Part shown: piece after piece, positions 24,540 through 36,661 of the stretch | Layout: each line of letters begins with the position of its first letter | How positions within the stretch are numbered: position 1 is the stretch's first letter | NCBI GenBank assembly: GCA_016806645.1 | Contig: JACSYO010001370.1 | Coordinates: forward strand, 2,501 to 66,500 | Reading direction: 5' to 3' | Length of the DNA stretch: 64,000 nt | Source: Ophiodon elongatus | Taxonomy: Eukaryota > Chordata > Actinopteri > Perciformes > Hexagrammidae | The notes under the pieces: model-generated | What the model saw: only the letters and a program-made list of their open reading frames with translations | What the model was told of the DNA's origin: nothing | The model's database searches: none | Position numbers and translations under genes: made by a program

Positions 24540-24800
24540 AGTGACGTAGTGAAATTTTAACTGTATGATGGCGCCATGTCAGGGAATCACCAAATTGAAA
24601 CAACTCATTCTGAAGGGGACATGAATGTTTGTACCAAATTTCATGCGGATCAATCCCATAGCTGTTGGGATATTTCACTCAAAACCACAAATGTGCAAGA
24701 GGAAAAATCGGGGGTCAGCAGGATTCATTCTCTAGGGACCACGGACGTCTGTACCAAATTGTGTCCAATAGTTGCTTTGATATGACCCCTAAAACCAGCT
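24540..24800. repeat. Dispersed repeat with two internal copies
   Basis: Two related stretches carry 'ATTC...GGGAC', 'TGTACCAAATT' and 'ATATTTCACT/ATATGACCC' about 118 bases apart (24,606 onward and 24,724 onward). This pattern is common in teleost noncoding repeats. Confidence 0.5.
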
Positions 24801-26940
24801 GGCTAACAACCATCGGCATTTTAAAAGTGAAATTAACTTCAAGATGTTGACAAGCTGCAGCAAGCTTTATGTTTGCAGCTACCTGTTCTACATAGTTTCT
24901 AAACATCTCCCAGTCCAATTTATTGTTGTGCCCTTTCACAATGCACAATGTTATGTATTTGGGTGATATCATGACATCAAAAGGAAAGGACAGAACAGTG
25001 TTCATATGCGTGAGAACCGTGATGTTTCTAGAGGGGAAGGTGCACAGTCACATTGATAACCAATCATAAAATAGCGTGCCAAAATGAATATCCAATCAGA
25101 CGTCACATGCTTTGAGATTGTTATATATGTTTTGTTTACAGCGGGCTAAAATTACACGGGTCACCTGGTTCCTGTGTATGTGAGGCCGGGCAATTTTCCA
25201 CAAGTTCCCTCAGCTCCCATTGGTGCACACGTCAGAACTTCACACCACTGTTAGGGTGTCACAATTGTTTCCTTCGTGTTCACCCGGACTGTCCACAGTG
25301 TGTGGGACCGGTGCTGTGCTGTATGATGTTGTGACTGTCTGGGAGCCTCAGGGTCTCAGCTGTTGTTTGAGTTGTCAACTCCTCTTTAACGACTTCCAAG
25401 GGAAAGTTCCTGAGGTCAAGTTCATAATCAGAGGTTACCCTGGAAGAGGACATCAGAAACAAACAACTGATAACAATCAAATAATTATTTGATTAATAAT
25501 TATTATTATTAGAATTAGGATTATTAGGTTTTAATTAAAGATACATTTGTATTGAAAATGTAAACAATTTTGCTTGTGGGTGAAGTCCTGTCATATGCAT
25601 AGAAAGAATGGTAGTTACGATATATTTAACATTTTGTCTATATTTTAGTGATATTTTTTACATGGAAACAAACAGAAAAATATATTACAGGCTTTTCCTG
25701 TTTGTTGATTTAGGCAGATAAAAACAAAAGAGAACCAAAAACAATTGTCATAAAACACTTGTTGATAATACGAATTAAAGCTAGGGCTGGTAACCTTTGA
25801 AAGTAGCGAGCAGCACTATCTCCAAAGGTCGCTAAATCTAGCAAGAAAGTTGGCAACACTGACAACAGGTCCTTTCAGGCCTAACTCCAAAGCCACTCTC
25901 CCAAAAATATTATTATGAACTTAAACAACAAAATTGGCTATTGTTAGCACTCACAGCTGCCAAGCTAGCAGCTAGCGTATTGAGTGCACAGGCAGAGTGC
26001 GATGAGGTAGGTAGACAGACGGGTAGACAGACATGATTGGTCGGCCTTTTTTACAATCCTGCGACAACCAAGGTTACCAGATTTTTGTCAGAGCATTTGA
26101 TTTATTGGTTCCTGTCAGAATGTTATGAGAATTTCAACAAATGTGACAATTTCTTTTAACTTTAACTCGTTTTTACCATTTTTGTACAATGGACAATGAC
26201 AATTGGAAAATTATTTGTAATAATGCTGTTGGGAACTACTTTCAGGATTCTAGAGGCAAGGTTATTGCTACAAAGCTCATTTATGGCCTGTGATTTTGCA
26301 GTTGTGTTGCTTTGATAAAAATATATTTTAATTTTTTTATTGTCATAAGCTGAATTTTCCTGGTCATAAAAGAAATGTATTCTATCAAACAGAAAGGGCA
26401 AAACGGGACAGGGTTAGAACACGGGTCGTTGACCAAACGTACTACTCCTACACTGCTGGATCTCTGCCTGGCAGAGCAGCCCACTTCCTACTGTCCTCTC
26501 TTCTCCCCCCGACAGGCAGCTACTGTATCATACCATATCCCACCATAAATATCACTGCCAACAGCAGCACAACTGGAGAGACTGGTGAACCAATGGTGGA
26601 AGAGTTGGCCATCTGGTAAACCCAGTTGACCCAGTCAGCCGCCAGCATCAGTTCTCAGCAATTTCTCTCGTGGGATTTTCCCAATTAAAAAGAGAATTAT
26701 TGTCTGAATGTCACATATTTGCCACGACTTTTTGCTTAGAAATGTCAAATGTCAATGACAAACAGGAGCTTAGAGGATGTCCGCTCGCAGGAGAATGTAG
26801 TACACTAAGGAGAAAATACAGATTTGTTACTGAAACAGAAAATAAATCAGCAATTCCCATTTCCCATTTTTATTCAAAACCTGAAACAGGTCTCTCTTTA
26901 ACTTCATGGGATATTGTCTTGTGTGAATAGTGCTTCCTGT

Positions 26941-27485
26941 TTAAAGGAATTATTCTACATTTTGGGACTTATTTACTTTATTCCCATAAGTTAGATGAGA
27001 TCTGTAGATTAGAAATATGCCTTCTAGTACCACTAAAGTTCATTAATTAACATGTTTTATCTCCTTTGTGCACAGACAGAAAAACAAAATAAGAATCGGT
27101 GGTAATGGTGAGTAACATCAGTTTTTCTATTTGCCCATCACTTCTGTGTTGCATCTCCAGAATTAGACGTGTTTAGTGACTGTTCTTTGCAAAGACTTAA
27201 AGCACAAAACATCCCCTTAAAAACCCCAAGTTGTCGTTCTTATATTTCTCTTTGTGTACAGATTAAACAAATGAGGCACAAAGTGTTTAATTACTAAGCT
27301 TTGGAGAAGTTTGTCGGTGTATTTTTGGACTTTGAAGAGAGTCAGGCTAGCTGTTCGCCCCTGTCTTTATGCTAAGCTAAGCTAATCATATTGCAGCTCC
27401 AGCTTAATGCAGAGACATAAAATGTATGCAGATTTTTTAAGAATAAGTGTATTTAAAAAAAAAACACGTTGAACTATCCCTTTAA
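26941..27485. mobile_element. TTAA-target MITE (Kolobok/piggyBac-like)
   Basis: It is bounded by TTAA at 26,941-26,944 and 27,482-27,485. The ends are imperfect inverted repeats: TTAAAGGAATTATTCTACAT against the complement TTAAAGGGATAGTTCAACGT. The interior has the GCTAAGCTAAGC motif familiar from this teleost MITE class and no transposase frame. The superfamily is inferred from the TTAA target only. Confidence 0.65.
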
Positions 27486-28199
27486 ATTGTTTCATCTAGT
27501 TGTGATTCATTCAACAAATCTATATGGCCTTGGCGCCACAGTGTCACTCTGCTGCCAGACTTCCTCCCAGGGGCAAAGATCAAACACAAGCAGGTGCAAT
27601 AGACTTCCTTCTGCCAATAAGTTTACTCAGTAGGTCAGAAAACAAAACTGTGAACAAAAGTTTTGCATGGTGTCAAATAGATTCATAACACGTCTAACCC
27701 AAGATAAAAAGATGAACTATGCCGTGTGGCAACGTGTTCTCTGACGCCACTGTTTCCGCAACAGAGTTCCCTGTGTGCCTGAACATTTTACATTGCTCAC
27801 AAGTAGTAGATGAAGTGTGTCTGTTATATTATTTGAACCTTAATTACATTAAACATCAGAAGTTCTTTTAATGTGTGACTAATGTGTGTTCTATGTTTTT
27901 AGTGTATAGCTCTTTTATGATGATTTTTATGTTTGAAAAGTGTCTGAGAATTTTGAAAAGATCTATATAAATAAAATGTATTATTATTATTAAACATGCC
28001 TAATGGCCGCTGCTATCTTTTTAAATAGCAGGTAATGGCAACAAACATCACTACAATTTTGTGAATTAATCAATAACCTGCAAATTATTGCGATACCATC
28101 ACACCGACAGTAACACCCTTTTCACGCAGCAAATGGCCGGCTGTGAGGTGGTTAGAAAGTAGGCAGGATTTGAACTTCTTTCTCAAACTCTTTCATTCA

Positions 28200-28700
28200 C
28201 TGCCAGGAGGATCATGCATTCAGTCACGAGTGTGCTTGCGTGCGAGCGTCTGTGAGTGAGCGAGCCAGAGAGTGTCCACGGCTGATCTCCCATTCTGTCG
28301 CAGCAGCAAGCTGCGTAATATTTTGGGTGCCCAGTTATGGCTGCATGCTTAAGGACCTCTCATGGTTCGCGAAGTGTTTGGCTAACAGCTAACGGGACTA
28401 TTGGTACACACACTGCTGCGTACCTCTTGGCCACTGCTCTCCGGCTCACTTTTCATGTTTGGACGGTGTGTTTTGCTAACCGCTAATAGCTAATGTTGCT
28501 ACCATTACACACACTCCTGCATACCTCTCGGCTGCTGCTCTTTGGCTCACTTTTATTGTCTTGGACGGTGTGTTTGGCTAACCACTTTCAGCTAACGGTA
28601 CTACCATTATACACGTTGCTGCGTATCTTTCGGCTCCACTTTTATTGTTTTGGATGCTGTTTTTTGGCTCACAGCTAACAGAACTACTAGTACACACACT
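28200..28700. repeat. Dispersed repeat copy A plus tandem units of about 95 bp
   Basis: The first part (about 28,200-28,375) matches a segment at 43,440-43,615, sharing ATAATATTTTGGGTG and AAGGACCTCTC. From 28,381 on, three to four imperfect 90-103 bp units follow, each with GCTAAC, CTACCATTA or similar, ACACACTGCTGCGTA and CGGCTCACTTTT. Confidence 0.7.
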
Positions 28701-30926
28701 GCTGAGAACATCACCACAACTCATCTGTTAACAAGTGGAGCTTGGTTTTTGCCAAGATTGTGTATTATACGACGACTTCGAGCCGATTGCCTGCATACAT
28801 CGCCGCTTGTTTTTGAGTTTGAATGAAGTATGTTTTAAGACGCCCGTTAGTGTCTCAACTCGGGGTTGGACAATTGTGGGTTGTATTCGTTCATTCACAC
28901 AATACAGCAGTCGCCGTTGCAGACACACCTGGCGGAGCTCTTTACTCTACTGAGTGCACCTTTCTAGTTCTTCATACAACTACTTCTGTTTACTACCAAG
29001 TGCAACACCACAAGTAGCTTTTAGGAGTGTACAAAAGTGTGCGCTGTTATCCTCAATTTATCATTCATCACATTGAGACTAAAAAGACCCACAAAAGGCA
29101 CAGAGCTCTTAGATACAGATCAATAAGGTAGTGTGATGTAGCCAAGAGGAGGCTACCAATACCTTAAAAGTAACCCAAAGCTGAAAATGAACCTAAAAAC
29201 CAGGCCGTAGCCCTCAAGCAGCCCTCATGAGGATCCGCTAAAATGTTCTCACGTCTTTCATTGGTCCTCACAAAAGTACATACGCACATAAGCATTGTCA
29301 TGGTCATAAGCACTGTCATGGTTCCTGCTTCTTCTTGCTCAGCATTACACTTCCCGAAGCGCTCCCACAGTATCACAGAGGACATCACTGTATTGGATTA
29401 TAACACAGTCACATTCACTGAAACATATTCACTCTTTTCCAACACACACACACACACACACACACAGAGACTCTGATGCTGGTCAGAGTAGTTCTTCTGT
29501 GGCTGTTTTATGGTGTTGGAAGCATAGGCTGAGACTTTCTCATGGGAACGAGCCGGGTGAGAAGTGAGGAATGCATCAAAATGCCCGTCTAGCTGAAAGA
29601 AAGTGGGGAGAAAAAAACTATAATCTGCCCGTGAATAGGATTTATGTAATTCTCACATGTTACAAAAGGATACGTTTAAGTCTGCGTCCAGGGTGAATTT
29701 TTGGAGCAGGCACGTTGATTTGGCTTAATTTCAATACTGATTAAAACCAGCTTTACCATCACAAACACAGTCTGGGCATGACAAAGCAGGTCACTGAATA
29801 GTTGGGATGCTGTTGCACTTAAGGTAAAATTACATAGCACTTACATAGCATTGTTTTTGACTGTTTTTTTTGTGGATTTTCAAGGTTCTCTACTGGGGAT
29901 TTCCAGATTTAAAGAAGAATTTACCTTCAAATATTTCAGTGAATCTGTGTAGGGCTGACATGGCTTTGACCTGACTTACTCATGTGGGTGTGGATGCATA
30001 TATCAGCAATATCAGCCTTCTATCTGTTGGTTTTTCACATTCAAAACTACCGATACTGGGAATTCTCTGCACACAAGCTATAGTTAATTTAAGGCCAGTC
30101 ACTTATTTAAATAGCTGGTTGGTACTTGAGCAGTCTCTTGCGCTCATGATTACGGCACCTATTTTTGCCTGCATAATGCTATAAGCAGCTTTATGATGAA
30201 AGCAGGAACCCAAAACACTTACTATTGTTTGGGATCGATGTTAATCTGCATGTGGTTCTCGGCAGGTTTTGTAAACATGAACACGTTGACGTTTGAGTAA
30301 AGACCTGCAAAGGGACATTGGCCTTTTTTATGGGATTCAGCTGTGCTGCTGCCAAGCCAAATCCATGCGGGCGTATACGAAGGTATTTGGCTTTGAAGTC
30401 ACATGGTTTGATTCAAGAAGATTGTAAGTCACTTGCACAGTAGATCAAACTCACTGCATGCAGACAGATCCCACCTCAAAGGGAACTTCACTTTCCATCA
30501 GGGCTACATGGATGTGAAATGAGGATTTACTGTTAATCTTTTAATACCAACACCATGTTCTCCAAAGACACAAGTTTTTTCTTGAGGAAGAGGCATTTGC
30601 GAGTGCAGAGAGGGCATCCACTCATCAAAGATTACTGGAAAGAACAACGAATAATAATTCATACCAGTTATAGAATAGGTAAAAGAACACAACAAAAGTA
30701 CTTGGTTGTGTTTCACATAGGAAACTTCCACGGACTCATTTGAAACTTATTTGTGATACGTCCAAAGCGAAAGTTACGTACAACAAAATATTAAGCCCTC
30801 TAAACGTAACTCACAACCCAATTTTGTTGTATTTTAGGAAACATGACTGAAAGCACGAGAATTAAACAGAACTCAATCTTCTACTGCAGTGTCCAAAAAA
30901 TTGCATCAGATTTTTTTTAAAAAAGA

Positions 30927-31080
30927 CAATGAAGAGAGAAGCAGATGTATCTGTGTATATTTTGGAGAGGTCTTTCCTGTTATCTTAATTAGAAACAGGA
31001 GAACTTGGATGAACGTTATTGTGAGATTGGGCTAGTGCAGCAGACAGTCATTGTAGTACTGTAGGGTTAGAGCAGGGCAA
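30927..31080. repeat. Divergent dispersed repeat, copy 1
   Basis: It shares an ordered set of blocks with 32,437-32,610: GAGAAGCAGATGT, TTTCC, TCTT.ATTA, GAACTT.GA and GTACTGTAGG. It is old and its family was not recognised. Confidence 0.45.
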
Positions 31081-31643
31081 CATGATGATAAATATCCTCA
31101 AGACAAAAACCATCTTCTGCTCATTCTACTAGACGCCGGACTCCTCTACGGGCGGATTTGGAGTGTAGGCCATCCGTTGTCGTTTCTTTCTCACCTTAAA
31201 CAGACTAAAGATCACGGTACTCGAAATTTCATTAAAATATCCTGTGGCGAAGCAGTGCACACCCAGATTACACAGGAAATAATTACATGTATAGTGACAC
31301 ATTTTTTGATTGGTATGAGTGTTTGACTCTTATCACACAACATGTCCATCACTTGTACTTCGCAATGACGCCAAATGTAAACAAGGCAGGTCTAAAACTA
31401 GATTAAAAAAAATACTCTTTATAGCTAACCCTACGTCAATACCAGCAACCACAGAGACGCTGGTATTGTTTTCACCTGTGTGTGAGTCACCATGGAAAAA
31501 TGGGGAGACACCTACTGTAGCTGGAACTACCACCTAGGTGGTTTTGTTTACATTCCTGTCTGAGTTTGTCACCGCATCACAACCGTCTAAGAGGCAGTCA
31601 CTAAATGCTACAGGTGTGTAGTTGAAACAAAAATTAAGGCAGA

Positions 31644-31665
31644 GGGGGGGGGGGGGGGGGGGGGG
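31644..31665. repeat. Poly-G run of 22
   Basis: Homopolymer G run followed by CGGGA. It is a possible G-quadruplex former and also a likely sequencing-error site. Confidence 0.95.
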
Positions 31666-32436
31666 CGGGAAGATTTTGGCCCATTGGCCCATTAAGATTA
31701 TAATAATAACTAAGAATAATCTATTTATTGCATCATTTAAAGAAACATTGCAATATTTCCACCACGTTGTCCATAAGCCTGATCTGATTCCAAACTAACC
31801 GTAGAGGATAGAACATAATTCTCCTCTGGATCCTTGGTCTCCTTTTCAATTATTTTTGTGCATTCTAGCAAAACGTCACAATGTCTTCCCGTGAAATTCT
31901 CACCAATTAGCGGAAGGCTTTGCGATTATCAAAAGTCAATGAATCATGGGGCGAATATTTATTTGGGGTTTTGATAGAGCTGCTCTTTCAAGGATGTAAG
32001 TGGTCTTATAGTTAGACGTTACAGAAGCATAAAAGTATGCATTGCTGTCAATAAACCAATTAATACCTAATTCAATTATTTCTGTTCCAAACATCTGTGA
32101 CTGACTGACTTCAGAAACAGACCTCTTCTCAAACAGGAAGATATCTAATGTCCTTTTCTGTTCCTTGCAACAGTGCCAGTTGTCTGTTTTAGCTTCAAAA
32201 GCAATTTTGTTAATAAAATAATCAATGACAGATAAGTATTGGCAGAACAGCCAAAAGACGATAACCGTCTCATGACACCCACATTTAATTGAGTTGCATT
32301 TTATTATTTCTCACAGGAAATCAAACAAAAAGGAAAAGATCATTTCGAGGACATCGGAAAGGACAACAACGGTCTTTTTCATCCAAATGTACATCTGCAT
32401 AAAATTTCCAGGATAGGAATTAAATAAATAAATAAA

Positions 32437-32610
32437 TGAACAAAGAGAAGACGACTGGCAGAGAAGCAGATGTGTCTCTGTAGCGTTTGAAGTGGTATTT
32501 CCGTTTGTCTTCATTAAAAAAAGCAGAACATGGAGGAACTTTAACGCTAAATTGGGTTTGTGCAGTGAATGCCTGGAAACGGGCGTTGTCGGTACTGTAG
32601 GTTATGCAGT
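32437..32610. repeat. Divergent dispersed repeat, copy 2
   Basis: Partner of 30,927-31,080, in the same orientation. Confidence 0.45.
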
Positions 32611-33904
32611 GACATTGTTTTGCATTATTTAATAAAACATAGTAATACATAGTTATTTAGTTTAGGTACTCTATGTCTCTGTGATCACTATGAAACTTAA
32701 AACCTCTAATTGTAGTATATCTGTCTGTTAGTGGGGTGCCTGAAATTACTGTTATTGTTTGCTGCTAATAAGGTTGGGTTAGAAATAAGGACTGTGGTTG
32801 ACACCAGATCAAGAGATGTTAACATTTTGTTCTACGATATGGTAAAATAGCATATCTACTAGTGCAATGCTAACTTCACCGACAAAACTACGTCACCACT
32901 GCAGCACTCCATAGCATTGGGAACTGGCTAAAAAATGAAAAGAATTTCTTTTTTTTTAATATGAAACGGAAAAGGGTGAAACAAAAAAATTATGCAGCAC
33001 CTCATTGGAGCGCTGCAAAACAAATTGAGACCTGCTCACTTTTGATTTGTAGCTACATGTACCAGCTTCCTTCTTTGCTCGTGGTGTCACCTTAAGGGTG
33101 GAGGATGATGGTGTGTTGTGCTGACTGTAAAGCGCTTTGGGGCAATAGTTGTGTGCGAACTGAACTTGACTTGACTTGTATAGGCATCTTTCCCATCACA
33201 TTTATTTCATTGTTTTGCCTCTGTCTCAGATTGAAACCAATCCTCCAAAGGGGAGCTTGTGTTACTTTCCTCTCTCCAGATAAAACAATGACTTGTTATC
33301 AAGAAGAGCTCCCCCTCCACCCTAGCCTCCCGATTTATGGGAACGCACCCCCTGAGTAGTACTGTATGTTATGTTACGGTATTCTGTGGGAATCCGTGTC
33401 GAGTCAGACACAGAAACAGCCGTGTCTTGGCTTGACATATATTACGCAACACCCGAAGGCAGATGACAGTGTTCCCACCTCGAATTACACTCTCAGTGGG
33501 ACTTCTGCACACATACCTTCATACACTCTGGCTCACACGCGGCTCTTAACCCCGAACCACGACTCCTCCAAAGAGGGAATCATCAAAGGTGACCGTGAAC
33601 GGGACACACTCCAAACACAGACATAGCCATGAACGAAATCAGCCTCGGAGGTTGAGGGATTTCCCCCTGGGTATTGTGTATTTTGTGAATGAATGAGTGG
33701 CACACAATGGCATGGCAGACAAGCTCAAGAGATACTGGGACAAGAGCTTTGCGAGAGAAAAAAAAAAAAAACAACCACTAACCACTTCTGCCTCTGGGGG
33801 CTGGTTGTTACTCATGAAATAGTATTTCTGAAAGGATGAAAAGGAGCTGGGAAACTGAGAGAGTGAGAGAGAGAGAGAGAGCAGGGGGAGAAAAAAGCAC
33901 AAAC

Positions 33905-33990
33905 GTGTTGATTGGTTCAGGGAAGGGTGCCTGATTCTAGGCCTTTTGTGATTGGCCGAGAGGTATGGCCTCACCTTAAAAGGGGGTTAC
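33905..33990 (+). promoter_or_regulatory. Promoter-like patch with two inverted CCAAT boxes
   Basis: Two ATTGG motifs lie at about 33,911 and 33,951. TTAAAAGG follows near 33,975, then CAGTTCAGTGACATTG. No coding exon was found downstream. It is weak evidence and may be chance or TE-derived. Confidence 0.2.
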
Positions 33991-36661
33991 TCCAGTTCAG
34001 TGACATTGAGATTTCTGTGTTGCGTGTGTTGGCGTGGCTGAAAAAAAAAAAAAAAGCAGCATTCATGACAAGGGCTCGCCTTTCAAAGCAGCAGCAGACG
34101 TTGCGGCATGGCGCGGGCATCGATCTGTGCATTCCGGATCGCTAGCTGTAACACTTTTTCACTTTAAATCCAGCAGGAACAATCAGACAATTGTTCCATT
34201 GTTTGCCAGAAAAATCCCTGAAAGGTTTTGACCAAACAAAAAGCAAAAGATCCGTATTTGCGACAGACAAAACCATATCGATCTACATATATTTTACATT
34301 TAAGCTGATTAAAAAAATGGAAAGCACTTTGATGCATCACATTGGCAAAGTTTAACCAAAAAAAAAAGGTCCTTATCGGCCGCTCTATTCAGGCATTCAA
34401 ATGTGACAGCTAGTGTGTCGGTGTAATCAGCAATGGCAAGGGAAGTAAACTCTTGGAAAACACACCACCAGGGACCATGGAATCAGCATTCAGACTAAAT
34501 TCAATTGTAGTCATGTACACATTACTACTCTGTGTAGTCGAGCCATCTCCCCCCCCCCCACCCCCTCCCCAGCCCCAGCCTCCTCCCACACACACACACT
34601 CCACCCACCCCCATGCCAATTCTAACCTTCACCCTGACCCCTTCCTCACTTTTCTCCATCAAACCTCTAAACTGACCCTAATCCCCGGACCGTGACCCTG
34701 CGCTCGCTTTGAATGTTAGCCATTGAATGTGTGGCACTTGGCCAAACAAAGGGACTTTGTGTCGAATCCAAGTCGAGCGCTTGGTGGGAAAGTGGCTGTG
34801 ACGAGTTGTATCCCCGCCCCACCCACGTTTGATTCCAAATTTACGGACGTGCTTGGGATTTGTCTTCCGAGAGGAACACACAACTTGACTGTATCACGTG
34901 AGAAAGGACTTCAAGTCTGATTGGTTCTGACTATATTTTTACGTTTTAATTCCCTTGATTGAACTTTTTAAACTATATGCGTACGCGTTGGTTGGAACAA
35001 GTGCCTGTTTAGTTATGTAGTACTCAGGAGCAGCATTAGCATTCATAGGAGCCCACAAATCGTATCATATCAAATCATTGTCACGGTCACTGTTGACATA
35101 AAAAAGATTGGTTATTGCAGCTTTAAATCGTTATATATATATATATATATTTAAAATACTGGCATTTTATGCCTTAAATAAATAATGGAGAGAGACATGA
35201 ACATAACGTTTAAAAAAGGCATATCAAAAATTCAACAGCAATATTTATTTTACATGCAACAATTCGAACTGCGTCTTTAAAACACGCCTCCAAAATCCCC
35301 CTGTGACTTCACTGCAGGAAGGCAGGATTCTCATAAAACTGAATCTGAAACGACACCTTTGGCTCAGAGTTCTCAGTGCACTTTTTGTTGCCAACACTCA
35401 CAGAGACAAAGATTGGTTTACTTGCCCGCAGTCATGATCTCATACATTGCTGTTTCATGTCAAAACTGAGCTTCTGAGATGGGTGGTCGAATCTGACCTT
35501 TTACCTGAGACCAGTGTTTATTCTGTTGCCTCATAACTTCATCAGATCATCTGCAATTTTGTTTATTTAGCCTACGTGAAGTCAAAGCAAACCGGCTGAT
35601 GTGGCTTTTTTGGGGTTCGGAACAAGTGGCGGCATTTTTGTTTCTCCTGTACTTTAATTCAAAATATCTGTCAGTCCTTTTTTTTTTTTTATACGTTTGG
35701 AAATTATGTCTTATTTTGTCTAAAAGGACTCTGGGCTACTTCCCGACATACACCAGGGGCCCAGACGAGACTTGGTCCAAATTAAAGCAAATAAAAAAAC
35801 ACTCTAATTATTGTTTGGTACGTTCATTTATTGTATCTTTTGTATTTGTAGGATCATTTATGTTAAACAGCACAAACTCTTAACATTTTTTTTTTTGGCA
35901 AATCTGAAGACTGAAAACTATACAGGTCAAAAACAGAATTTGTTTTTGATAACCTTCACACACGGCAAGGTTGATGCCTTTCGGTCATTACTTGTTCTAT
36001 TAGCTAAATATAACAAAGTTTTACACTATCAAAAGGTTTATTGCTTTTCCATCCAAAGGTGAAACGTATTCCCCTCAGGCCACCGTAGCTGTCGACTTTC
36101 GGAGACACTCACTTTAATTTCCTGCTCCGTCGGGTGCTTGGACCCCAGTATACCTGGTCGCAAGTATACTTTTCTTTTGGCATTAATTGTCTTTTACTTT
36201 CAACATGTAACTTATTACCATGGCTATTTCAGGGACATTAAACATATAGATCGAATCCATAGTGAACTTATTAGGAAGTCAAAATATTCTTCAGCTGTTT
36301 TTTGGAGTATTTTTCAAAGGATGCCATCCAGCTACTGACTGTAATATAATATAACCAATGAACTGTGTTTAGTTTTTTATAAAGTAAAGTTACTGACAGA
36401 AAGATGGGAGGTTGAACGACAGTAAAAGAGAATCTGCAGGGAAGTTGTAGAGTGAGTAGCGCCGGATTTGCGCGACGTGATTTTCTGGAGGGCGGACACA
36501 TAATTTGCATGTTTAGTGGTGCACACCTGAATTAACCCATGTTTATACAGACAAACAACAGTAAACCTTTCAAGACATTCCGACCTGCTCTCACCGAGAC
36601 ATAAAAAGTGGCATATAAATTTGAGTGCAACTATATATCGGCCCATTTCAACGCAATTAGA

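Larger units (their letters stand above)
20841..26940. other. Gene-poor interval after lipg
   Basis: No complete gene is supported. It contains an exon-like minus-strand segment (21,561-22,165), a degenerate GGTTC/GAACC repeat (22,316-22,530) and a dispersed teleost-type repeat (about 24,540-24,800). The rest is A/T-rich DNA without recognisable signals. Confidence 0.6.
27486..36660. other. Gene-poor interval with scattered repeats
   Basis: No gene is supported. It holds a LINE/SINE-type 3' tail near 27,935-27,990, a repeat with tandem units near 28,200-28,700, a CA run near 29,442-29,465, a divergent repeat pair (30,927 and 32,437), a poly-G run (31,644-31,665), an L2-like tail near 33,120-33,180 and a TA run near 35,131-35,150. 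Confidence 0.6.
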
